IMG/VR virus record: IMGVR_UViG_3300035698_013865
Span: 1-28,245 of that record
Strand: one strand, 5' to 3'
Source: a virus
Length of the DNA: 28,245 nucleotides
In this document: positions 22,488 through 28,245 of the stretch, one piece after another
Layout: each line of letters opens with the position of its first letter
How positions within the stretch are numbered: position 1 is the first letter of the stretch
Notes under the pieces: model-generated
The model's database searches: none
What the model saw: only the letters and a program-made list of their open reading frames with translations
What the model was told of the DNA's origin: nothing
Position numbers and translations under genes: made by a program

Positions 22488-22647
22488 TCCTATAAAAAAG
22501 GCGGGAGAGCCACACGCTCAGCGTGGCTCTCCCGAAAGAGCACGTCAGGTTCGGGCCGGACTCCCAGGGCATGACTCCTGGTACAACCCTTTTTGGGCGC
22601 CGCGTTGGGCGGCGCTCTCCCATTAATTCATAACCGACTCTCGGTTA
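22488..22647 (-). other. Structured leader between membrane-protein and scaffold genes
   Basis: About 157 bases without a gene. Read on the minus strand it holds three hairpins in order: TAACCGA/TCGGTTA (22647-22631, overlapping the 99-aa stop), GCGCCGC/GCGGCGC (22615-22597) and the terminator (22534-22502). A spare copy of the terminator arm, GGGAGAGC (22621-22614), could pair with the terminator 3' arm GCTCTCCC (22510-22503) in place of its usual partner (22533-22526). No clear promoter was found in it. Confidence 0.6.
22491..22534 (-). terminator. Intrinsic terminator just upstream of the scaffold start
   Basis: On the minus strand a 12-bp stem (CGGGAGAGCCAC 22534-22523 with GTGGCTCTCCCG 22513-22502) is followed by CTTTTTTATA (22500-22491). 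Stem and six-T tract make a strong terminator, yet ATG 22478 of the scaffold is only 13 bases past it. It may act as an attenuator or as an mRNA 5'-end stem. Confidence 0.85.
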
Positions 22648-22944
22648 ATCTCCGTGTAGTAACCGTTGTTTTAGTATTTCCGGGACCGACGGCACGACCA
22701 TATCGATGTTTTCCCGTTCCAGCTGTAACGCCCAAATGTGCATGTCTTGCAACGTCCAACGGTCCCGTATTTGCTGTTCGATCCCAGCCAGCCTCATATC
22801 AACTCCAGCAAGCTTCATATCAACCCCGTGGTTTTGCTGGCCAACCCACGTTGCGGCGGTTACGCATACAACGATCGCCGTCAACGCCACTGCGATCGGA
22901 ACCCCGTGTTTTTTTGTTTCTGAGATTCGCTCTGAGGGCGTCAC
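22645..22944 (-). CDS. Small membrane protein with coiled coil
   Basis: 99 residues; GTG 22944 has AGGAG 6 bases upstream and lies 12 bases past the portal stop. A TM helix (14-34, 'GVPIAVALTAIVVCVTAATWV') is followed by two tandem 7-residue units (GVDMKLA, GVDMRLA) and a third partial one, then 'IRDRWTLQDMHIWALQLER' with Trp63 and Trp71. The pattern TM, short coiled coil, 'DRWT..DM..W' is familiar from small phage proteins near virion genes, often called holin-like or of unknown function. Lysis is possible but not shown. Confidence 0.72.
   Translation of the reverse strand: MTPSERISETKKHGVPIAVALTAIVVCVTAATWVGQQNHGVDMKLAGVDMRLAGIEQQIRDRWTLQDMHIWALQLERENIDMVVPSVPEILKQRLLHGD
22786..22827 (-). 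repeat. Two 21-bp tandem units in the 99-aa gene
   Basis: Two adjacent 21-base units differ at four positions and encode GVDMKLA and GVDMRLA; they are in frame and extend the coiled coil. Confidence 0.75.
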
Positions 22945-22956
22945 TTTTGCTCCTCG

Positions 22957-24681
22957 CTATCCATCCATCGCCGCCGCTTGCGAATTCTGCGTGCCGGCGC
23001 CCGCTAACATTTGCTGCATCATCTGGTCGTTCCCTCGCCGCGTAGCTCCAGGCGAGACATGCTCGTAAGTCCGTTTCGTGTTGGCCGGCATGCCGGGCTG
23101 TTTGGACGCCTCCCTCCTCCCTCCACCCTGCGATCCCATAAACAGGAAATCGGACATTTCGGGCTCGATCCCTTCCAGGCGAGCAAAGAGTTTCAGGAAC
23201 CCGCGGAAGTCGATCGTGATGCCTTGGGCGGCTATCGCTCCAGCCGCCGGCGTGATGAACTTTTCCCACAGCATGTACACGGACTTCAGAATGCTGTCCG
23301 GCGTGCGCGGTCTGAGCGAATACGGATCAATTTTGACGTGGTAGTCGTCGAAGTCGCCAATCCGATCCTCTGGACCCCATTCGACATGGAACGAGATCTT
23401 GCTGCGTCCGACATGCCGCGTCAGGCGATGCGTCGTGTCTGGATCGGACCACAAGTACCACGCCATCTTGTGCATGATGGCGCCGGTGAATTCGCTGACC
23501 CGGGCGGCCATCGAATCAATTTGCTGGCCGGCGTTGGCGTTGAGCAACTCGTCTTGGCGGGCCGTGCCAGATTGGGGTCCAAGCCCGCCCATCAGTTCAA
23601 GCCCGCCGGCTTGCACCATGAATGCGTCTTTGGCCCCCAGGTACGCTTGCTGCAAACTGGGACCGGGGCCGCCCCAGCTCATTTCCTTGACGCTGTCGAT
23701 CCGGTCTACTGTGATTACTTCGCCGTCTGACGATCTCTGGATTCGCGCGGCGTCTTTTTCGGCCCCCTTCTCCGCGACCGTTACCGTTTTCGCACGTTCG
23801 GCTTGTCGGCCAATTTTGCGGAACAATCGATTGGTGAGATCGTGCAGGTCTCGCGTCGTCATAACCGGCGCCAGCGGCATGGGATTGTCTGGTACGATTC
23901 CAAACCCGAGATATTCATACATGCCGTCTTCCGGGCCGCTCCAATCTTGCGTCATCAGGGCTTCGGTCGGATCCTCGGCGGCTGCCGTAACGATCAAGCT
24001 GCGTCGCGGCAGATAGAAATTGACCAGTTCGACCTCGTCTTCGAATGGCTCGTGGCTGCCGCTCTGGCCGACTGAGATTTCAGACGTCTTTTCCGTTCCG
24101 TCTGCGGCGGTGGCATGCGGCGACGTCGCACCCAGCTTTTTGCGAGCATCGGCGGCGTAACGCTTGTCGTTGCGGGCTTCTTCCAGATTGACCAGGAACC
24201 GATCGCCGACAAACGAGACCGTGTCGCGCCGCTTGGCGTTCATGTCGAACACAAAATCATCAAGGCTGATGTGCGTGGCGAACGGCAAATTCGTCGCCCT
24301 ATCGACGCCAGTCTTCATGATGCCTATGCAGTAAATCGCATCGATGACTGCGAATTCCAATTCACGCTTGAGCTTGATTTTCTTTATCGTTCGGCCAAGT
24401 GCAACTTCCAGGGCCGCGGCGTTGGGCTTCAGCGGCCCGTACTCGGTAGACGCCAACCCCCGCGGCTCGCCCCCGATCAACCGCCAGGACAAAATTTGAA
24501 CCAACATCTCCAACAGGTTCACGGGAACCTTGTCGTCGGCGCCCTCTTTGCCGTAGTGCTCGCCGACTACTTGCTTCACGACTTCGCTGCGTTTCGTGCG
24601 GAATATGCCGAATCGCAAATCGCTGTCTTTCGCCGCGTTGATAAGCCGATTGAATTCTTTATTGCTAAGAAAACCCGCCAT
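22957..24681 (-). CDS. Portal protein
   Basis: 574 residues from ATG 24681, which shares an A with the TerL stop (TAATG); a TTG two codons earlier is unlikely. It has 'SWRLIGGEPRGLAS', a central 'HISLDDFVFDMNAKRRDT', a 'VIPDNPMPLAPVMTTRDLHDLTNRLFRKIG' helix region and a long C-terminal helix ('GQQIDSMAARVSEFTGAIMH'), followed by a Gln/Met/Ala-rich tail. This order and its place directly after the large terminase fit the podovirus portal that forms the 12-subunit DNA gate. A polypurine motif copy lies at its 3' end (residues 'GGGRREASKQ'). Confidence 0.85.
   Translation of the reverse strand: MAGFLSNKEFNRLINAAKDSDLRFGIFRTKRSEVVKQVVGEHYGKEGADDKVPVNLLEMLVQILSWRLIGGEPRGLASTEYGPLKPNAAALEVALGRTIKKIKLKRELEFAVIDAIYCIGIMKTGVDRATNLPFATHISLDDFVFDMNAKRRDTVSFVGDRFLVNLEEARNDKRYAADARKKLGATSPHATAADGTEKTSEISVGQSGSHEPFEDEVELVNFYLPRRSLIVTAAAEDPTEALMTQDWSGPEDGMYEYLGFGIVPDNPMPLAPVMTTRDLHDLTNRLFRKIGRQAERAKTVTVAEKGAEKDAARIQRSSDGEVITVDRIDSVKEMSWGGPGPSLQQAYLGAKDAFMVQAGGLELMGGLGPQSGTARQDELLNANAGQQIDSMAARVSEFTGAIMHKMAWYLWSDPDTTHRLTRHVGRSKISFHVEWGPEDRIGDFDDYHVKIDPYSLRPRTPDSILKSVYMLWEKFITPAAGAIAAQGITIDFRGFLKLFARLEGIEPEMSDFLFMGSQGGGRREASKQPGMPANTKRTYEHVSPGATRRGNDQMMQQMLAGAGTQNSQAAAMDG
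23104..23128 (-). repeat. Homopurine tract + GGAGGCGTCC, copy 4 (portal gene)
   Basis: Core at 23113-23104 after GGAGGGAGGAGG. It encodes GGGRREASK, so here the peptide differs from the other copies upstream of EAS while the purine tract and core are kept. Confidence 0.6.
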
Positions 24682-26711
24682 TACCAAACCCCCGCTTCGG
24701 TTTCTTCCCGCATAGCCGATTCCATCCGGAACTTGATGCTGTCGACCGGCGCTTCCCGGTTATTAGCCAACACGTCGTCGCTTTCGTCATCATGGCTTTG
24801 AACCGAAACAAAGTGCCGGCGAATCCCCTTCCAGCATAGGCCGTCTGCAATTACGCGGTCGCCGTGGTTTTCACGCGCCCCGGTCGGATCGACCGTTCCC
24901 AGCCCGCCGATATGCTCGATCGACTGGTTCGGCAAAACGACATAGCTTTCACATTCTCGAATCGAAATTGCATCGCGGTTGACGCACTCGCCGGCGGCCA
25001 GGGCGCGGGCATACTCGCCGAGCATGGTCTTTTTGGTTTCGGTTGTAGCCCACCAGCCGGGGAAGAGCGTGCGTTTCCTCTTGATCGACTCTTCCACTTC
25101 GCGATAGTAGATGTAGCGGTAGCCAAGCCGAATCACTTCGCCGCCGAACTGTCTGCCCGGACCCGGAGCTTCCCAGATCAGGAACGCTCCGTTGCCGTCT
25201 TCGCCAATCGCCCATCGAGCGATCGCAACGCACAGCTTGGCGAACGCATACGGATCCATGCCGGTAACGGCGATCTTCCCGATCAGTTCGCCGGTCGATT
25301 CGTCGCCCAACGTCATCGTCGAATTGCTGGCCCCGTTTCCGTCGTTATCGACCGTCCCTGTCGCGATGTCGCAACCCATGACGTAATTGCGATCGCGGGC
25401 GAGGCGGCCGTGGGCGTCCAAGTGTGCCCACAATTTCAATCGCCCCATGGCTTTGTCGATAAACCCCTCAATCGGTTGAGCCGTGTCGGATTCGTATTCG
25501 ATCTCGCCGATGTGCCGCGCTGGGCGGGCGTCGCGCTTCTCAACTTCGACAAGCATCTCGCGATTGAAGAATAAAGCTTTCGACCCGGTGTAGTCGATGT
25601 CGAGTTCTTGGGCGATCAGCGACGGCAGCGGACATCGCCGGCACTCGCGATCGTACCAAGGTGATCGCATTTTGTTGTCGCAAATGAAGTCGTACAGTTG
25701 GCAAACCGATTGCTCCAAATCCAGCGGATCGGGATTCAGCCCGCGTTCCTTGAGCTGGCGCCGCCAATAATCCCTGTCAAGAATCCTAAGGTCGCCGTCG
25801 TCGTCAGACGCATACAGGCCAGGGCTTTTCAGGGGATGCGACGGCCAATGCAAATGCAGCCGCATCATTTCCATGTGCGAGTCGTGCATCACATCGTAGT
25901 AAGCCCCGATCGCCCCCTGCGGCGTGCTGAGGAAAACCCGCGTTTCGGTAGAGGCTTGCGTCGAAGACAACGCTTTGTAGCCGTCGTCCAGCGGGAAAGC
26001 AGCATTCTCATCAAGCAGTTCCGCAGTCCGCCGGCCGCCGCGGCCAATATTGCCAGTCGTCGAAGCCCCGTCGATCAAACTGTTGGTATGCGGGTTTTTC
26101 ATGTGCATATTCGATCGATCCTTGTTCGGGTCGATCCGGGGGCGCATGAACCGCGGCAAATGCTTAATCAGGAAGTCGATTTTCCACATCAGGGAGTCGG
26201 AATCGTCCGTCTTGTCGACGAGGTCTTGAGTTCGCGAGACCAGCAAAAAATTCTGGTACGGGAAAAACATCCAACGCCAAGCGAACAGGGTCAGCACGAT
26301 CCACGACATGCCCATGTCGCGCGACTTTTCAATGCCGACGTCGCATTTGCCGATCGCCGCGTCAATCGCCAGCAGCGTTTGATCCTGGAATTCGTAAGTG
26401 ATGAACGGCAAGACTCGCGGCGTCCGCGGCTCGTAAATCACGCCGGCGAAGTTCACGAAAAACAGCAGGTCCATTCGGCACATGTTGTACAGCCGGACCG
26501 CATGCTCCTTGTCGGTTCTCGCCAGCAGCGCGTGCTTTCGGCGGAACTCGATATTACCAGGGAGATCCTTCGGAATCAGGTGATAAAACGGGGTCAGCCG
26601 GGGAACCAGGTCGGCATCCGGCAGGCGAGTTATCAACGGCGACGTCTCCAGCCTCCGTAGCGTATCGCGTCCAGTCTGCAAGGAGTCTGTCGGCATCGCG
26701 ATCATCGCCAA
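24681..26711 (-). CDS. Terminase large subunit
   Basis: 676 residues from TTG 26711 (AGAGGA 5 bases upstream); in-frame ATGs at 26705 and 26696 are also possible. The packaging motor is clear. Walker A-like 'GIEKSRDMGMS' is at 126-136, Walker B 'ELLDE' at 231-235 and the coupling motif 'LSTP' at 261-264. The RNase H-like nuclease has D448 in 'MGCDIATG', E514 in 'IWEAPGPG' and D618 in 'HGDRVIADG'. A segment 'MRSPWYDRECRRCP' with C337, C344, C357 and C360 lies between the two domains. It overlaps the small terminase by about 150 bases and couples to the portal by TAATG. It drives ATP-dependent DNA packaging and cleavage. Confidence 0.93.
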   Translation of the reverse strand: MAMIAMPTDSLQTGRDTLRRLETSPLITRLPDADLVPRLTPFYHLIPKDLPGNIEFRRKHALLARTDKEHAVRLYNMCRMDLLFFVNFAGVIYEPRTPRVLPFITYEFQDQTLLAIDAAIGKCDVGIEKSRDMGMSWIVLTLFAWRWMFFPYQNFLLVSRTQDLVDKTDDSDSLMWKIDFLIKHLPRFMRPRIDPNKDRSNMHMKNPHTNSLIDGASTTGNIGRGGRRTAELLDENAAFPLDDGYKALSSTQASTETRVFLSTPQGAIGAYYDVMHDSHMEMMRLHLHWPSHPLKSPGLYASDDDGDLRILDRDYWRRQLKERGLNPDPLDLEQSVCQLYDFICDNKMRSPWYDRECRRCPLPSLIAQELDIDYTGSKALFFNREMLVEVEKRDARPARHIGEIEYESDTAQPIEGFIDKAMGRLKLWAHLDAHGRLARDRNYVMGCDIATGTVDNDGNGASNSTMTLGDESTGELIGKIAVTGMDPYAFAKLCVAIARWAIGEDGNGAFLIWEAPGPGRQFGGEVIRLGYRYIYYREVEESIKRKRTLFPGWWATTETKKTMLGEYARALAAGECVNRDAISIRECESYVVLPNQSIEHIGGLGTVDPTGARENHGDRVIADGLCWKGIRRHFVSVQSHDDESDDVLANNREAPVDSIKFRMESAMREETEAGVW

Positions 26712-27450
26712 AATCGTCCTCTTGATCCAACTTGCTTCGGTTGGGGATTGTTTTGGGGAATAATTTGAGAACGAAGTCCGCCAGATCGACGTCGGAACGG
26801 CGAGCCAGAAACAGAAGGGTCACAGCACCCGTGCATGGCACTCCCTCCGGGTCGATTTCGTCCAGTGGGACAAGCGAGTTGGCCATGGTCCAGCGGAGCA
26901 TTTCAATTTCGTTGGCTTGTTTCCCCTGGGACGCGGCAATGAGGAATTGAAAGTCAGCGCGGCACTCGACGCCTTTGGACGGCTTCTTTCCTCCACCCAC
27001 GCCCGCCGATTTTCCGCCCGAGGCAGTTCCCGCCGGAGGAGTTCCCGCCGGAGGGGGCGGTGGCAACGCAGGGCCGGTGGCTGGAGCCGGGGCCGGCCCC
27101 GCGTCGGTGTCGCCACCATGGGCAATCGTGTCCGGATCAGCGTCCGTACTTCCCTCGCCGACGTTTGCTGATCCGGCCAATTCCGCAAGCCGCTTGAGTC
27201 GTAGTGCGCGGGCAACTGGCGATTTCGGAAGATCGCGAGCCTTCCAGTGCTCGATGAATTCTTCAGATCCGACGCCGGGGCCATCAATGGCGTATGCGGC
27301 GTCCGTGATTCTATCGGCTTCCTTCGAATCATGGCCCTTCTCGATCTGCAACCAATCCCGATACGCTTTGAATTCCGGCCACTTGCCCGTCGGATAAAGT
27401 CGTTCTTTCCGGGCAACCCTCGATTCTTTCGCATTTTTGGGGGCGGGCAT
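26554..27450 (-). CDS. Small terminase candidate
   Basis: 298 residues from ATG 27450, 9 bases after the stop of the Tat-signal gene; no strong ribosome binding site. Residues 1-95 are basic and helical ('ESRVARKERLYPTGKWPEFK', 'AYRDWLQIEKG'), followed by a Gly/Pro/Ala linker (about 105-155) with a run of Pro. A second helical part follows ('RADFQFLIAASQGKQANEIE', 'ADFVLKLFPKTIP'). The place just before TerL is that of the small terminase, which recognises DNA and recruits TerL. The N-terminus could be a DNA-binding helix bundle. The call is mostly by position. Its last 50 or so codons overlap TerL in another frame. Confidence 0.62.
   Translation of the reverse strand: MPAPKNAKESRVARKERLYPTGKWPEFKAYRDWLQIEKGHDSKEADRITDAAYAIDGPGVGSEEFIEHWKARDLPKSPVARALRLKRLAELAGSANVGEGSTDADPDTIAHGGDTDAGPAPAPATGPALPPPPPAGTPPAGTASGGKSAGVGGGKKPSKGVECRADFQFLIAASQGKQANEIEMLRWTMANSLVPLDEIDPEGVPCTGAVTLLFLARRSDVDLADFVLKLFPKTIPNRSKLDQEDDFGDDRDADRLLADWTRYATEAGDVAVDNSPAGCRPGSPADPVLSPDSEGSPW
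27026..27055 (-). repeat. Two 15-bp tandem units in the small terminase linker
   Basis: Two copies of GTTCCCGCCGGAGG(A/G) in tandem; they encode PPAGT repeats in the Pro/Gly linker of the protein. Confidence 0.7.
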
Positions 27451-27459
27451 AAATCACGT

Positions 27460-27783
27460 TCAACCCATGGCTAAGATTGCGTTCCGCCGGCAGCTCTGGA
27501 CGATGGAATTCACACGCAGGTCGCATGTCGCTTGGTTGGCTCTGAACACCTTCACCATGTCGCCGTCGGAGACCCTTTCGAGAGATCCAAAAGCCAGGGC
27601 GTCGCCTTCGTGCAACGGCTCGCCGGCAATCACCGTCCGAATAACGCCGTCGCGACCGTCGCAACCGTCAGGCTTCCCGCACAAAACAGACGCTGCTAGA
27701 GCGAACCCGCCAGCCGCCGCGGCAACAACGCCAACAGCCGCCGTACCGAGCACTCCCAGAAATCCACGCCTCGAAACTTTCAT
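27460..27783 (-). CDS. Tat-signal peptide exported small protein
   Basis: 107 residues. The N-terminus MKVSRRGFLG has S-R-R-G-F-L, an excellent twin-arginine motif, then a hydrophobic h-region rich in Ala/Val/Gly to about residue 31 (ALA-A possible cleavage). The mature part has Cys35, Cys41, Cys87 and Cys98 and a beta-rich core 'VIAGEPLHEGDALAFG', 'SDGDMVKVFRAN', reminiscent of small SAF or DUF2190-like domains (AGE..xxGDA..). The stop is 9 bases before the small terminase. A Tat-exported protein at this place in a phage is unexpected. Folded export to the periplasm would allow a host-surface or superinfection role, but none is shown. Confidence 0.7.
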   Translation of the reverse strand: MKVSRRGFLGVLGTAAVGVVAAAAGGFALAASVLCGKPDGCDGRDGVIRTVIAGEPLHEGDALAFGSLERVSDGDMVKVFRANQATCDLRVNSIVQSCRRNAILAMG

Positions 27784-27917
27784 CAGTCCACCAAACGCCA
27801 GTCATCGGCCAGCATGTCCGTCTGGCTGGCAAGCCACGGAACGCGATCGCCCTGGACAGCCGGCTGTATGCTCACAAAGCTAGCACACCAAATGCGGCCC
27901 CGCAACTCCTGGGGAAA

Positions 27918-27930
27918 AATATTAAATATT
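27918..27930. promoter_or_regulatory. AT-rich inverted repeat upstream of the late block
   Basis: AATATT-A-AATATT in a GC-rich surrounding, about 135 bases before the Tat-signal start. Read on the minus strand it contains TAATATTT, a possible -10 element, with no good -35. It is a candidate operator or promoter only. Confidence 0.3.
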
Positions 27931-28131
27931 ATTTCGGGAACGGGGGCGATTACGGAACGAAAAGTGAAGGCTGTTCTCGCCAGGTAAGTAGTGGGGGTAG
28001 GACCTCGGCGCCGGGGGGGCGGTTTAAGAATTCCGGAGTCGAATGGGTCCCATCTGCATCTTTTTGGACGGCTTCATCTCCTTCACGCCCATCCATCGAG
28101 GGCCAGCTCTCCCAGTTTGACACCATCGGGC

Positions 28132-28157
28132 TGCACGGATGCGAACGCATCCGTGCA
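28132..28157. other. Perfect 11-bp hairpin, no U-tract
   Basis: TGCACGGATGC and GCATCCGTGCA flank the loop GAAC. There is no T-run on either side, so it is not a standard terminator. It may be a binding site or an mRNA processing stem. Confidence 0.6.
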
Positions 28158-28245
28158 AAATGGGTTTCGATTCGAGGATTCGGGCGTCGAGGGGTGGAAA
28201 GTTAAATGTCACTTAACTTCCACGCGCCGGGCAGCGGCGGCGGCC

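Larger units (their letters stand above)
27784..28245. other. Gene-poor right end
   Basis: About 460 bases. Two short overlapping minus frames (28024-28212 and 27950-28150) lack good ribosome binding sites and are not convincing. The stretch holds an AT-rich inverted repeat (27918-27930) and a perfect hairpin (28132-28157). It may hold the promoter of the late block or the start of a neighbouring gene; I see no clear one. Confidence 0.4.

Noticed and set aside
22597-22615. GC hairpin in the scaffold leader taken as a terminator
   Set aside because: It is followed by an A-tract, not a T-tract, on the minus strand.
25698-26660. 320-codon plus-strand frame
   Set aside because: Antisense to the large terminase, whose catalytic motifs are all present.
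27950-28150. 66-codon minus-strand frame at the right end
   Set aside because: Overlaps the other short frame in this area, weak start, Pro-rich with no recognisable features.
28024-28212. 62-codon minus-strand frame at the right end
   Set aside because: No good ribosome site, runs across the perfect hairpin, and no recognisable domain; left as part of the gene-poor region.
1-28245. tRNA genes, CRISPR arrays, insertion sequences, integrase or att sites
   Set aside because: None seen by eye on either strand; gaps between genes are too short and lack the needed patterns.

Overview
The window is most of the packaging and virion-assembly half of a tailed, podovirus-like bacteriophage genome. 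About 26.7 kb (1101 to 27783) is one nearly gap-free run of genes on the minus strand, in the usual order for the class: small terminase candidate, large terminase, portal, small membrane protein, scaffold, major capsid protein, decoration-type proteins, head-tail adaptor, three tiny beta-rich proteins, tail nozzle, appendage proteins, two internal-protein candidates and a 2755-residue internal/polyvalent protein. No replication, integration, tRNA or CRISPR feature is visible, so this is only part of the genome. The host cannot be read directly. A secreted cohesin-like protein and a textbook Tat signal peptide are the kind of cargo one meets in Planctomycetota and similar Gram-negative lineages, but that is only a hint.

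Region by region. 1-950 (+): two short exported proteins, a lipobox/TM protein cut by the window edge and a secreted beta-sandwich protein. They are followed by a three-codon minigene with a perfect ribosome binding site and a strong intrinsic terminator. These genes converge on the structural cluster. 1101-11975 (-): the giant protein and its small partners, likely ejected or internal virion proteins plus a membrane/coiled-coil protein. 11984-18446 (-): tail appendages, nozzle and adaptor. 18468-22478 (-): accessory acidic protein, lectin-domain decoration protein, capsid and scaffold. 22488-22647: a structured leader with an intrinsic terminator placed just in front of the scaffold start. 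22645-27783 (-): membrane protein, portal, terminases and a Tat-signal protein. 27784-28245: no convincing gene, one perfect hairpin and an AT-rich inverted repeat.

How the genes work together: TerS/TerL package DNA through the portal into a shell built from capsid protein on the scaffold. The adaptor and nozzle close the head and form the short tail, DNRLRE/lectin-like proteins are placed to touch the host surface, and the 356, 382 and 2755-residue proteins are placed to be internal/ejected proteins.

The most unusual items are: (i) residues about 1376-1566 of the giant protein look like part of a bacterial DNA polymerase III beta sliding clamp; (ii) a homopurine tract ending in GGAGGCGTCC occurs four times in separate genes; (iii) a terminator with a possible competing arm sits directly upstream of the scaffold and capsid genes; (iv) a Tat-exported protein is encoded in front of the terminase genes.
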